A DNA stretch of 64,000 nucleotides from NCBI GenBank assembly GCA_017506865.1, contig JAFCMP010000557.1:1-64000 (forward strand). The letters are read 5' to 3'. The translations under genes were made by a program, and so were the position numbers. A model generated the notes under the pieces. It searched no databases. It was given only the letters and a program-made list of their open reading frames with translations, and had not been told where the DNA came from. Below, piece by piece: positions 46,201 to 57,000 of this stretch. This DNA is from Tribonema minus (Eukaryota > Sar > Xanthophyceae > Tribonematales > Tribonemataceae). Each line of letters begins with the position of its first letter. The first letter of the stretch is position 1.

Positions 46201-47035
46201 AGGATGTGTCTGCGGGCGCACACGCTGGGCCGGCCACTTTGTATGTTTCAAAAAGTGTTTGCTGAGGTGAGTTTGATGACAAACTGGCTGGGTTTTCTCG
46301 GTCGACAGCGTGGTGTCAGCACCTTGCAAGATGCAGTGTATTGGTATGCGAATGTAGCTTATAGTATATGCAGGGAAGCATTATGCGGATGCTTGTGCGC
46401 GGCTGTCCAGACCACACCCGCTCACCCTTTGACTGGGGATGTTTGGCCTCATGACACATGTGCAAGCAAGAGCCGGAATCTTCCAGTTGACAGCAATGGC
46501 TCGGCCAGGATTATCTTTGTTGTTGGCGTAATGCAGGTGCACACGCCTGCAGGCGCTGAAGCAGCGATTGCCATTACACCTTGTTGCCACAGCCGGTAAG
46601 CTGATGCCATGAGCTACTGCGTGTCTGTTCACCTCTCTGGCGCCCATTACTTATGCATAAGAAGCTAACTCTGCATATTCATGTTGGCGACTCCGCAGCG
46701 ACGAGTGAGGCGGCGCGTGCATGGGTCCTCGCACCCAGTGTGAGCCGGTGCTGCCTCTGATCGTGACCTCATTCTGCCTTGTTTGTGCGGCATGTGTGCG
46801 TTGCGCCGGTGGCGATTGCATAGCACTGGTAGCGACATCGGATGTTCCAGCTAGACCTCACCTGCTCTCGTCTGGGTATATGATCACGCGGACTGAAACC
46901 ATACTTCGCCACCGCCTCCGCCAGGCACTTGACCTGCCACAAGTCAGGGAGCGCTGCTCGTTGCTCGAAGTGACTGGCGTCAACTTCCTGGCCAGGTTGA
47001 ATAGGCGCCTCCTCACCAACGGTAGCGGGCCTCAT
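40282..47035 (-). CDS. Coiled-coil protein of unknown function
   Basis: Six exons: 46862-47035, 45919-46053, 43568-43813, 42264-42427, 41020-41157 and 40282-40513; 362 residues, phases 0,0,0,2,2 all consistent. The first exon (58 codons, ATG at 47035, donor GTGAGG) is inferred from start, phase and donor only. The rest reads as long charged helices: YRHVERAIEDRKDKLVRRGD, YDEVKELEVALDGMRTEF, DQAEERERQRAAY, RVKYSRAFLELQHAEKSL, VKLRQYHEAQLVRRALDKR and ARAALAVTRARLDHVASDM. Segments of the type YDEVKELE and EKSLVKLRQYHEAQLV recur in cytoskeletal or centrosomal coiled-coil proteins, but I cannot name the family. It ends DFGDGGSGGAAALSG, TVTLHRALA. Nearly every intron holds exon-edge copies mixed with TTAGGG-like motifs. 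The gene is divergent from the ankyrin gene. Confidence 0.7.
41337..41640 (-). repeat. Copies of the acceptor and 5' edge of coiled-coil exon 5
   Basis: The junction CACGTGTGCGCGCAGGGCGC of exon 5 (acceptor at 41158) is repeated at about 41337-41376 (minus strand, GGGCGCGACTCGGACAGGGG after the AG) and, decayed, at about 41590-41640. The following AACAGTAAAAG/GCTGTCACC spacers also resemble each other. Confidence 0.72.
41790..42165 (-). repeat. Copies of the 3' edge of coiled-coil exon 4
   Basis: The exon end GCGCGGCGCCGCGACCTCGA through GCGGAGGAACG with donor GTGAGC recurs downstream (minus strand) at about 42095-42165 and 41790-41860. The copies share intron start sequence, including CAGCGCCTCTGTGTGC and GCTGTAGA. 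Confidence 0.85.
42504..43056 (-). repeat. Five copies of the acceptor and 5' edge of coiled-coil exon 4
   Basis: Upstream of exon 4 (first base 42427) the minus strand repeats CAGGCAGAGAAGAGCCTCGT and AGTACCACGAGGC at about 42504-42550, 42610-42656, 42696-42776 (the longest and best copy, reaching GCGCGCTGGACAAGCGC), 42898-42943 and 43011-43056. Spacers are TTAGGG-like sequence. All copies keep an AG acceptor. Confidence 0.9.
43185..43410 (-). repeat. Two copies of the 3' edge of coiled-coil exon 3
   Basis: The exon end encoding SRAFLELQH with its GTGAGT donor and the following TGCGAGTCGGAGTC recurs at about 43355-43410 (nearly exact) and 43185-43235 (decayed, with GTAAGT). Confidence 0.85.
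43870..44480. repeat. Interstitial TTAGGG-like arrays in a coiled-coil gene intron
   Basis: Short runs of GGGTTAGGGTTAGGG and variants (GGGTTA, GGGCTA, GGGTCA) alternate with exon-edge copies here, with further runs at 42440-42870. The same motif occurs singly elsewhere (for example 5626-5643, 17258-17282, 31566-31580, 63652-63667). The motif matches the common TTAGGG telomere repeat, but no run is long enough to be a chromosome end. Confidence 0.7.
43955..44375 (-). repeat. Three copies of the acceptor and 5' edge of coiled-coil exon 3
   Basis: On the minus strand CGCAG or TGCAG, then ATGCGCNACCAGGCGGAGGA and GCGCGACCGCCAGAGGGC, recurs at about 43960-44000, 44117-44165 and 44325-44375 upstream of the real exon (first base 43813). 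The units are about 160-210 bases apart and embedded in TTAGGG-like sequence. Confidence 0.88.
45610..45800 (-). repeat. Two copies of the 3' edge of coiled-coil exon 2
   Basis: The exon 2 end GGCATGCGCACCGAGTTCCA, then GCAGTTACAG with donor GTGATGAAACT, recurs at about 45765-45800 (GTGATGAAACTACC) and 45610-45665 (GTATTAAAACTACC). Each is followed by a similar poly-G/C spacer. Confidence 0.85.
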
Positions 47036-47263
47036 GTTTCCACCGTCGACCCCAAGCTTTGCTGCCAGAGAAGACCACTATGTACGTATACCCACCTTGC
47101 ACCTCACCTCACTGCGACGGTTACGTTTGGTGAAAAAGTTCAACTGCATTGCAAGCATGGGCAATGGCCCACAGCTGACAGCTGACCGCGTCCGGCAAGT
47201 AGGTCGTACACAGAGCCGTCTGTCAGCTGACCGGGACCCGCTCTTGTCGGTGCTACTTAGGAG
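47036..47263. promoter_or_regulatory. Short divergent promoter region: coiled-coil / ankyrin genes
   Basis: Only 228 bases separate the inferred start codons, much like the cathepsin/dynein pair. A near-perfect internal duplication is visible (CAGCTGACAGCTGACCG, then TCTGTCAGCTGACCG). No clear TATA box. Confidence 0.4.
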
Positions 47264-50200
47264 ATGCGGGTGGCCCCAGAACACGGTAACACATTGCCGG
47301 CCCAGGAGGAGGCTCGCGCTGTTGCTGGCCAGGATGTGGCTGTCAAGGCGCCGACAGCAAATCTGGCGCAGCAAAGCGAGAATCTTACGGAGCAGATGCT
47401 GGCTGATTACTATGCAAAACCTCAGGTGAAGGGTCATGTAAATCGTAGCCTTGGGTCAGCATGCTCGCTGAACCCGATGAGAGCGTAGTCACGTTTACCT
47501 GCACTCTGTTAGGCTTGCCTATTTTTAAGGGATTGAAGCATGTCGCACACACCAGCAAAAACGGGGTTATGGACTCGGTGATACCAGCGCTGGGTACTCA
47601 ACAGCGACGTCGCCCACTCACGTGCGCAGCCTCACAGTGGCTGCCACCTTGCTTTGTGGTGGAGGCAGCTCTTCCTGACAGCCGTAAATTTCAGGAGATG
47701 AACAGAACTTGAAGCAAAGTGAACAGGCGAGCCCGTGCATAGGGAAAGCATCAGGGCGAGGCTTGTAGGCCGGGAGGCGTAGAGTTGGGACAAGGGTTCT
47801 GATGGCGGCATGCATTCATTCATTCACTATACGTGTATAAATTTGCACGCATGCGGATAGGGACGAGGGCCCCGCGCGCGAGCGGCGCTGGCCACTGTAC
47901 GCGCTGATGAACCTTATTCTACCCCTAAGTAACCTTAAATGGCGCGACGCCACAGGACGCACCTATGATCGTGTACCCTCCTGCATACTACAGTGTGACC
48001 CCTTCTTCATACCCCAATAATTTGCATGTTTGCAGGTTGACGCTTCTCACTTCTCGAGGCGGCATGCACCATGTATAAAATACTGACGCTTCTCACTTCT
48101 CGAGGCGGCATGCACTATTTAATAATTATGCAGGCGGACAGGGACGAGGGTCCCGCGCGCGAGCGGCGCTGGCCGCTGTACGCGCTGCGCAAACGCAGTA
48201 GGCAATGACCCTGCGTATTCCACCAACTCGGGTTTTTGTCTCAAACACTGCTTACTTCTAGAGGCGGCATTTACTCTTTAAAGTAATTCATCATAGCATG
48301 TATGAACTTGCGCACAGGCAGACAAGGATGACGGCCCTGCGCGCGAGCGGCGCTGGCCGCTGTACGCGCTGCGCAAGGCCGTCGGCTGCGCGCAGCTGGG
48401 GCTGCACGAGGCAGTGCTCGACGGCGACGCCTACGTGGTGCGCGCCACGGCGCTGCGCCTCGGACGCCGCAACGCAAAGCTGGTCAACGAGCGGGACGCA
48501 GGTGTGCGCGGTTGAAGTTGAAGATCTGAGTGTCCATACTTCAAGTGTGCAGTGCTCACTGCGACGCCTACGTGGTGTGCGCCACTGCGCTGCGCCTCGG
48601 CCGCCGCAACGCAAAGCTGGTCAACGAGCGCGACGCAGGTGCTCACGGTTGAAGTTGAAGTTGAAGTTCTGAAAGGTCCGTACATCAAGTGTGCAGTGCT
48701 CGACGGCGACGCCTACGTGGTGCGCGCCACGGCGCTGCGCCGCGGCCCCGCAACGCAAAGCTGGTCAACGGGCGGGACGCAGGTGCGCAGTTGAAGTGCT
48801 GCTTGTCCGTACTTCAAGTGTGCAGTGCTCAGCGGCAACGCTCCGCCCGAGCAGATGCGCCGAAGGGTGGAAATGGGCCAGTGTGCGGCACGGTCGTGGT
48901 GGCAATAGTCATTCCGCATGCTTGACGTGAGAGCGTGTCACCAAATCGACTGGGGCTCTGCTGCGCTGAGCGCCACACTCAAGAACTCATACGGCGCTTT
49001 CACGTGTACGACCATGTCCTGGGCGAACGTGGTAGCACGATGGCGTCATTTCAACGACTCCGTCCGTGGCGACGACAGCCGTTCTGCGCAATTTTCCTGA
49101 GAGCCACAATCTTTCAAAAACTTTGCTTTTGCTGCTGCTCTCATGCTGAGCGCTGCTGCAGACGGCCGCACGGCGCTGTCGCTGGCGGTGAAGATCGGCG
49201 ACGAAAACGTGGCAGTGCAGCTGATTGGCCTGCCCAAGGTCGACCTCGACGCCGCCGACGCAACCACGGGACTGACGCCGCTGCACCACGCCGTGCAGCT
49301 CAACCTGAGCCGTGTGGTGAGTGAGTCACAAATAAGGCACATCTGGAACATACATGCCGCCGAGTGTGCGCCGCAAATAAGACTTGTCTGGAAAACACAT
49401 GCTGCCGACGCGACCGCGGGACTCATGCCGCTGCACCACGCCGTGCAGCTCAACCTGAGCCGTGTTGTGAGTGTTGCAGCAGTGCTCGAGGAGAATGGCA
49501 GCATTTTGGGGGTTAGGGTCGGAATTTAGGGTGACAATAGGGTTTTAAAAGATAGGGGATGGGGCTAGGTTTTCAGACTCAGGGCTAACGGAACTCAAGC
49601 CGCCGCGCCACGCCGTGCAGCTCCACCTGAGCCGTGTGGTAAGTGTGCTGCAAATAAGACACATCTGGAAACTATATGCTGCCGACGCGACGTCAGGACT
49701 GACGCTGCTGCACCACGCCGTGCAGCTCAACCTGTGCCGTGGTGGAAGTGCTGCAGCAGCGCTCAGGGGAAACACAGCAATTGGATTAGGGTCAGAATTC
49801 AGGGTTAGGATAAAAGATAGGGCTAGGGTAGGGTCGGAAGTTACAGGACTCACTCTGCTGCACCGCGCCGTGCAGATCAACCTGAGGCGTGTGGTGAGTA
49901 CGCCGCAAATAAGACACCTGGGATACACATGCCGCTAAGCCGTGCCGTGCAGCTCAATCTGAGCCGTGTGAATGGCGTTGCAGCAGTGCTCACGGTCAAG
50001 CGTACCGTTTGGGTTGTGATTGAAGTCAAAGGTAGGACTAAGATGATGACTATAGTGAGGTTTGAGGCTAGGAAGCACAGGCTTCACGCTGCTGCTCAGT
50101 CTGAGCCGTGTGGTGAGTGCGCCGCGAATAAAACACATACGGAATATACACGCCGCACGCCATGGTGAGCAGCTCAACCTGAGCCATGTGGAAAGTGCTC

Positions 50201-51767
50201 CACTAAAAATACACATCACGAATACAAAGGCCGCTGCGCCGCGCGTGCAGCTCAAGCTGAGCCGTGTGGTGAGTGCGGTGCTCAGCGTTAGGGTTAGGCT
50301 GAGCGTTGAGATAAGGTGGGGTCAAGGATAGGGTCAAGGGTCAAGGGCAATGGTGCTCGCACCACTGCACCCCGGTATACACACCCTGGAACTCGGACGC
50401 ATGTGGGTTGTTGTAGTAGACTCCAACATCTTCTGAAGTAGCTGTTGTCGAGGAATGTGTGTGTGGGGAGGGGGCTGAGAACGTGAGCGCGCATGCAGCG
50501 ACGCAGCATTCAGCAAGTTGCAAGCGGCGAAGCGTCCAGCGAGCTTCACTTAAGCACTGCATCTGACAGTGCTCCGCAAGCTGTGAAGCATTCAGCAAGC
50601 TTCATGTATGCGCTGCGCGTATGCACTGCACCTGACAGTTCTCTACAATGCCTACATGCTCTGATGGCCTTGCAGACAAGTCACCTGTGCAAGGCAGGCG
50701 CGGCGGCGGACCGCGCTGACGCCGCCGGCATGACGCCCCTCATGCTGGCCTGCCGCCTAGGGCACCAGGACATGCAGGTATGTTGCTGAGCCTTGCCATA
50801 GTCGAGCACAGTGCCGTTCAGAACTTCAGGCGTGTTGGCGGTGCCTGTCGTGTCGTGCAGGTACCGAGGTGCATTCCATTGCCGCGCATTGCATCGCATC
50901 TAGCGATGTCTGAACGACGTCGGTCGCCGCCACGATGCGTGTGTGTGTTGCTGAGTATCCATCACTGCAGAGCATCACCACGATGCGCGACCATCGCTGA
51001 GCATCATCACTTGCATCGTGGAGCATCATCACTATGCAGGTGCATCGCCGAGCATCACCAACCTACTGCACTGCTGGACACCATCACCGTAATGCAGTGC
51101 CTGGCTGACCATCATCATGATGCAACGGCATCGCTGAGCTCCATGTCGCTCAGGTCGTCTCGGTACGGCGCACGCATTGCGATGCCTGTCTCTAGGCGCA
51201 CTGCGACGGGGCGGCCATGCCGACACCCCATCCGTGACCTCCTAGCATTTTTGCATGGCTTACGCTTTTCCTATTGTGTACATGGGCTCAAGCTCATCCC
51301 CCCCCCATGGGCTCAACCCCCCCCCACCTCAACCCCATCTCTCACCTCAACCCCAGCCCCCCTTCTACCTCCCCCCGTCTGGACCAGCCTTGCATCACAA
51401 TGATCTTTACACGGCACGCGCTTTCATGTGGCAGCGCCGCGCCTCCCCCCCTTCCCTCTGAACTCGGCTCCATCGTTAGCATCGATGGTCACCTCAACCC
51501 CTATCCCCCCCACACGCGCAGGCGATACTGGTAGAGACGGGCGGCGCGTCGCTGCACGCGCGCGACGCCGCGGGCTGGACCGCGCTGCACTACGCGGCCT
51601 ACCACGGCGAGGGCGAGTGCGCAGACTACCTGCTGCACAGGGGCGCGGACGCCGCAGCGCGCGACGCGCGCGGCCTCGCGCCGCTCGACTGGGCGGACGC
51701 CATGGGCTACGGTGACGTCGCCGCGTACCTCGAGAGCTACGCGCGCGCGGCGCAGGGGCGCCTGTGA
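47264..51767 (+). CDS. Ankyrin-repeat protein
   Basis: Five exons: 47264-47425, 48318-48501, 49162-49316, 50676-50777 and 51522-51767; 282 residues with consistent phases (0,1,0,0). Exon 1 (54 residues, acidic/Ala-rich, ending LADYYAKPQ) is the least certain. The rest forms about five ankyrin repeats: a divergent first one around YALRKAVGCAQLGLHEAVLD, then DGRTALSLAVKIGDENVAVQ, TTGLTPLHHAVQLNLSRV, AAGMTPLMLACRLGHQDMQ, AAGWTALHYAAYHGEGECAD and ARGLAPLDWADAMGYGDVAA. Ankyrin repeats mediate protein-protein binding; partners cannot be told. No signal peptide or membrane segment. The third repeat looks shortened at the exon 3-4 junction. Introns 1-3 carry long series of exon-edge copies. Confidence 0.85.
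47850..48195 (+). repeat. Copies of the acceptor and 5' edge of ankyrin-gene exon 2
   Basis: GCGGACAGGGACGAGGGTCC and CGCGCGCGAGCGGCGCTGGC, then CGCTGTACGCGCTG, occur at about 47852-47912 and 48130-48192 before the real exon 2 (48318). Flanks (ACTTCTCGAGGCGGCATGCA) are also repeated. Both copies run into stops or diverge soon after TACGCGCTG. Confidence 0.88.
48546..48860 (+). repeat. Three copies of the 3' edge of ankyrin-gene exon 2
   Basis: The last 95 bases of exon 2 (GCAGTGCTCGACGGCGACGC through CTGGTCAACGAGCGGGACGC, then AG and the donor) recur at 48546-48638, 48688-48782 and, truncated, 48820-48860. Spacers hold GGTTGAAGTTGAAG and TACTTCAAGTGTGCAGTGCT, so each unit is about 145 bases and spans the junction. 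Confidence 0.92.
49404..50268 (+). repeat. Eight copies of the 3' edge of ankyrin-gene exon 3
   Basis: CACGCCGTGCAGCTCAACCT, then GAGCCGTGTG and GTGAGT, recurs at about 49404-49466, 49591-49638, 49681-49743, 49842-49893, 49931-49970, 50078-50112, 50150-50190 and 50231-50268. Most keep a GTGAGT or GTAAGT donor, followed by the intron-start block GCAAATAAGACACATCTGGA. They range from nearly exact to barely recognisable. Confidence 0.93.
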
Positions 51768-54057
51768 CCGCTGTTCATACCTACTTACCCCCAATGGCGA
51801 AAGTGGGTCGCCGGGCTGCGGCGGCGGCGATGCGTACCCCGAGGGCTGCGCGCGTGCCGAAACGCCTGCATGCCCTGGCGCGCGCGTGAGGGGTGCGCGC
51901 GGCTGCGGCGGCGGCGGCGGCGCACGCGCGTCTGCGCGGTCGCTGCTCGGGGGCGCTGTGAGATTGACGTCTGCCTGCTCGCCTGCGCCGTATATTCAGT
52001 ACGCGTCTGCAAGCCTGCCGCCTGCATGCGGGACCGATGCATAGCTACGCACGCGCCCTGGAAGCCCTAAGCGTGCAAGGTCGGGGGGGGGGGGGGTGCG
52101 AGGGAGCGCCTTTGACGAACACGCGCCTACGCACGACCCTGACGCCTGCGAGTGAGCCCGGTGCTTGCTTATCCACGCTCGTGCAAATACAAGCACGCAA
52201 GCGCGGGTGGCCGTGACGGGCGGCACACTACCATCTCTCCTCCAGTTGCCTGGCTTTGAGCGTGCGACACACGCGGCGCTGCACGAGCAGGGCACAAGGC
52301 CGTCATCACAGGGCGTTGGATCGGTCTGCTCACGGCGCTCGCATGGCGCAGTTTGTGGCCGATTCTCGCCTGCCATGCTGCGGCAGCGTGCGACAAGCAG
52401 CACCAAGCAGCAGCGCTCAAGCAGGCCCGCCGCATTGTTGAGCACTGCTCAAGTGGGGGACGCCGCCGTCGATGGCCGCACGTGCTTCGTGAGCCGCGCA
52501 CATGCCATGCGGCCCAGGGGGGCGCTACCTGCCTACACGCCTGCTGCAGCGCTGCGCGTCTACATACCCTGACGCACCTACTCACATTGTGCTGCCGCGG
52601 AGCTCATCAAAGCGGCGGCTTCGGGCTGCAGCGGCGCGGCGCGGCACGCATCCACGGCTGTCATGAGCGCGCGCACCGTGCAGGGGGTGCCTGTCAGAGC
52701 GCTGCTGCAGAGCCTCGCGCTACTGCGCGGACATGCGCAGGGTCCACCGCCGCCGCCGCCGCCGCCGCGCGCTGCACTCAACCATTTGCCGCAGAGCGCT
52801 GATCTGATGAGGCATGCTGCTGAGCACTGACTCACATGCTTTAATGGCAAGAGGACAGTCGCGGCACGGACCCGCGCCTCAAGGTGCTGTTCCGTCCGCT
52901 ATGACGATGGCCAACGCAGCTGGTGCATCACTGACTAGCAGCAGCATGAGCGCCGTTGGCGATAAGCCCCCGTATTCTCTGCACGATGGTTTGCACCAGC
53001 CTATGTCGCTAGCACATGGCTTGGCGATGCATACCACGGATGTTACAGCGGTGACAAGGTCCGTGGCTGAGCAGTGCTCGATGACGAAAGGCAGTAAGAT
53101 TTATGAATGAAAGCATTAGCCAGTACCGAGCACAGTACACACGTGGAGCGCGAATGCTGGGCTGTGTTGCGGCGCCGGTATCCAAGCTCCTAGGGCACAG
53201 CGCAGACTAGGCTGCTGCGTTGACGCAAGCTTTTCGATTGCATAGGCAACCCGGCCTCCCTTGGGCCTTTATAAATACAAGTCCATACGTACCGAGCACA
53301 GAGGGTGCTGCTGGCCTGCGGCAACGCGTTTCTTTGGATTGCCAAGAACCACTGCTCAATACAACGGCTGCGAGAACACCTGGCTAAGCTGGCCCGGCAA
53401 ACTGTAATGAGTCAGAGCATGAAGTTCTCTTCTGATCTAAGTCGCCTCATACCAGAGTGCCTTCTGTGATGTCGTCTAGAGTGGCATGTCCATGATTTAC
53501 ATGCCGGGTTTGTGGCATTTGCCTCAGTGGATTAGGCTTGTATTGGCCCAAGCAAAGGTCAGTGGCAGTCCCCTGTATGCCAGCATGCATATACATACAC
53601 TTCCCCGCAGACTGTTGATCGGTCGGTGTCCAAAACTGCTGTACGCATGCGTTCTAATCTAGTGAGACAGGCGCTGTCATTGTGGGTGTGTTGCACAAGA
53701 AGGTTCAGGTGTCACTGCAGTGAAGCTCCCCCAAAACTCATAACCATTGTCACTATGAGTGGCAGCGTGACATCGATAGGCTATGTATGCATGATGGACC
53801 TCCCGAGTTCTCAGCACAATCGCGCCGTTTTCGCAAACTAGAGCGACATACGCTGAAGAATAGGGGTGCTTCAATGATCTGAAACTTCACGTGTGAAGTG
53901 AAGTCCCCTTCTTGGTACCGTATGTAGAGCTGCACCGTTGCGACTCTAGGAGAGACGTGCACGGGCGCAGCGATCATCAGCTGCAGGGGCGGCGGGATCA
54001 ACGGCAAAGAAGCGCTAGGCGCAGGAGCTCCGCCGCAGCTGGTGTCGGCTGGCGAGG
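51768..54057. other. Intergenic between ankyrin gene and RER1
   Basis: About 2.3 kb. The first 1.1 kb is GC-rich with homopolymers (G run about 52083-52096) and Ala/Arg/Cys-rich chance frames. The rest is AT-richer. No gene, RNA or repeat family recognised. It should hold the RER1 promoter. Confidence 0.5.
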
Positions 54058-57000
54058 ATGATTGACGGCGACAGCGCCCCCACGCCGGGCAAGCTGGAGC
54101 AGCTGCGTGCGCAAGTATCAAGGTGAGTGAAGCAGTGCATCGTTATGAATTTGTACCAGCAGCAAATTTGCCAGCCATTGCTCGCGTATCACTTGGTGCC
54201 ATGGTGCCCCTACTGTGGCAGTGCTGAATCAAGGCAGTTGGAGGTTTCCCAGAAGCATCGCAAACCACGCCAAGTGTCTATTGTTTGGAGTGAAGCGCCG
54301 GCAGTCAAAGCTGCCTCGTAGGTGAGGGAGAATGCTGGCAGGGAGCGTGCGTCAAAAGCATCATACATACTGCCGTCTGTCGGTGCTTGCTGAAACACGT
54401 GCGCGATTCAAAGTGTCGAACGACGACGTTATCGGTGGCTCTTGCAGCGAGAAGGAGACCTCAGTGCACATAGCAATGCTTCTGGCCGAGGGGCGTCGGG
54501 AAGTGCAGCACCATTGCACTGCACCGCCTTCTGCTATGGCACCAGCTGCAGCACACGAATCCTCCGCCTCCGGTCAACAGAGCTGTCACTTGCCTGGTGT
54601 GCTATCAGAGTGAGTATCCAAGGCAACAAGCACTTTCCTCTCCTGCGACCTCGTGTGAACAACCCATATCAAAAGCCTCATGAAAATAGAGTTTGTCAAG
54701 CACAATGATATGTCCAATGATATGGGTGCTAGTGCCCTCCAATGTCAGAACCTGGTTCCTGGTTCTCCGGTGTTTGCTGCGACAGCGCAGCTGCTGCTTG
54801 AGTAACACGAAGGGTGTATTTACGAACAGTCATTTATATGACAAGCAGGAATGCTCCGCGTGATGGAGCATCCAAATGTTTGTTCTATTGTAGGGAGAAC
54901 AACAGGCTCCAATGTCACAGCTGCTGATGAGCAGTTGACGACATCTCCTGAGGTTCCTCGTGTTGCTAAAACCATCACTTAAGGTTGTTCAAGAAGGTTT
55001 ATGATTACTGTATGTACTGTTGTCGCTGCTGCGCGGTACAGTGCTCATCGCTGAATGATCACACACAACACAGCCACTGCCGCGGCGACTGCGGCTGCAA
55101 GCAGAAGCTTGTTGGACACACACATTGCATGTGCTACACCACGCATGCGTGCTTTGCGCACGCGATACCATACGCTGAGCCTTCATATACACGTGAATAG
55201 TCACAAGCGCGCTTCTGACGTGGGTAACTGTGGTGGCGCAACGGTGCTTCCATGTAGCAGCGCATGAAGGCGGTTTCCAGCGCCATTGCTACGCTCTGCG
55301 CTTGCAGCGATGTACATTGTTGTTAGTGAGCTTAGCCAAACCTTATCTGACCTCATCAGACTGATGCAGAGCCTATCCCAGTCAGCGGAACACCTAGCAA
55401 CACCCTGGCACACGCATGTCAGACTGTTTGCAAACTTGTTGGTCGCCAATGCTGAAGGCCACTTGTTTGGAATGGGTTTGCGGCACAGCTGGGCAACAGC
55501 GCGTGTCTTCAAACTCCACAAGGCCTGGTGCAGTTTCACGGCGATCGCACGGCGATCGCAATTAGAGCAGATGTCCACACCAGCGCGGCGGCAGATACCC
55601 GACGTCGGCTTCGCCGAAAAGCAGTGCTCAGCTTGTCACAGGGTCTTCATTGTCCGCTACATTGATCCCAGAAACCCCAGTCAAAAATAGCATGGTGGCT
55701 GCTTACCAACCGGTAGTGCAACCACTACAACTACCTACGCAACCGCGCCAAACACGCCGCCGGTCGCACACATAGCCGTCGCGCTTCGAGCGCGCTCAGA
55801 TGCGCGCCGCAACTCGTGGTCAGTGCGCAGAGCTGTCGTGTGCGCACAGCGTCAGCGTTCGATGCGCAGCGCGCCGTGCAGCAGACGGCTTGTCTGTTGG
55901 CTGCAGCGCACGCTCGGCGGCCACGCAAGCGTTGGCGCGACGCGCACTGCGCGCCTGCGCGCGCACTGCAGCCTGCGTGTTCCGCGCCACGAGCTTCGTG
56001 CGGGCCCCTCCGCGGCCGCTACTGCACACGCCATGATGCTCGTCCAAGGCAGACACGTCTGCGTGAAGCGGTCGTCCAGGGGCGCTGCGGCGCCTGCCGT
56101 GCGCGTGCCTGCTCTGCATCACCGCCACCACGTGCTCATACGCACGCGCGCGTGCGTGACACCGTATCGATCCGGCCTCCGCGGCCGCTGCAGCACGCGC
56201 CTCTCTAAAGCCGCGTCGCGCTCGCGGAAGGCAGTACGCGCAGGCGTGTGCGTGAAGCGGTCGGCAGCGGGTGGTACGCGAAACGGCGACTGCTGCCGTG
56301 CGCGCACCCGCTTTGCATCGCAGTCGACATGAAGTCACACTCACACGCACGCGTACACACACGCGCGCACGCGCGCTAGGACATGGTGCGCCCTCGTGTC
56401 GATCTCACGTTGACTCGCTGCCAGCGCTGTCAGGGGACGGGCAACTGCGCAACGAGGTACACGCGCGCGCGCTGCTGGCGCGTCAGCGCTGAGCACTGCA
56501 CACGCCTGCGCTGCGCTCTGCACCACGACATCTGCTTGAGGAGTGGGACCCACTCCCTTGAACATCGGCGACTGGTGCGCTGCTGAGCGCGCATGGACTC
56601 GCGCCGCACACATGCGCCCAACTGCGCTGGTGACGCGCCAGTGTTGAGCGCTGCTCACGCGCGTGTGCGTCGTCGAATGCCGTCTCGCCATTCGGCAGCG
56701 GGTGTCGCGCCTCACGGCTCGCTGCTGCGGCCAGCACACGCCATGTGCTTGCGTGAATGTTCAGTTTTGGCCCACCATTTGATGACACTGTCTTGCGAGC
56801 CGCTCGCTACGGTCGGTGGACGCTTGCAGCCTGCACATGCTGCGGCTCGCCATCGCTTGTTGAAGCACCTAAGCAGCGCTTACCTGCCCCTTGGTCGCCC
56901 GGAACCCCCCCCCTGTCCCGTCCCGTCCCGCCATTCGGCAGCGGGCGTCGCGCCTCGCGGCTCGCTGCTGCGGCCTGCAGACGCTCCGAGCTTGTGCGGA

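Noticed and set aside
46721-47185. 154-residue plus-strand frame with protein-like stretches
   Set aside because: It overlaps the inferred first coiled-coil exon on the minus strand, which has a start, a donor and matching phase. The plus frame shows no domain.
49404-50268. Regularly spaced repeats resembling a CRISPR array
   Set aside because: The repeats are decayed copies of an ankyrin exon edge with splice donors in a eukaryotic intron, not palindromic direct repeats with unique spacers.
55310-55690. 126-codon plus-strand ORF in RER1 intron 1 ending near [12 protein letters not shown]
   Set aside because: It has an ATG and somewhat protein-like sequence, but no family, no promoter evidence and lower GC than real exons here. 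Kept only as a weak possibility of a nested gene or element remnant.
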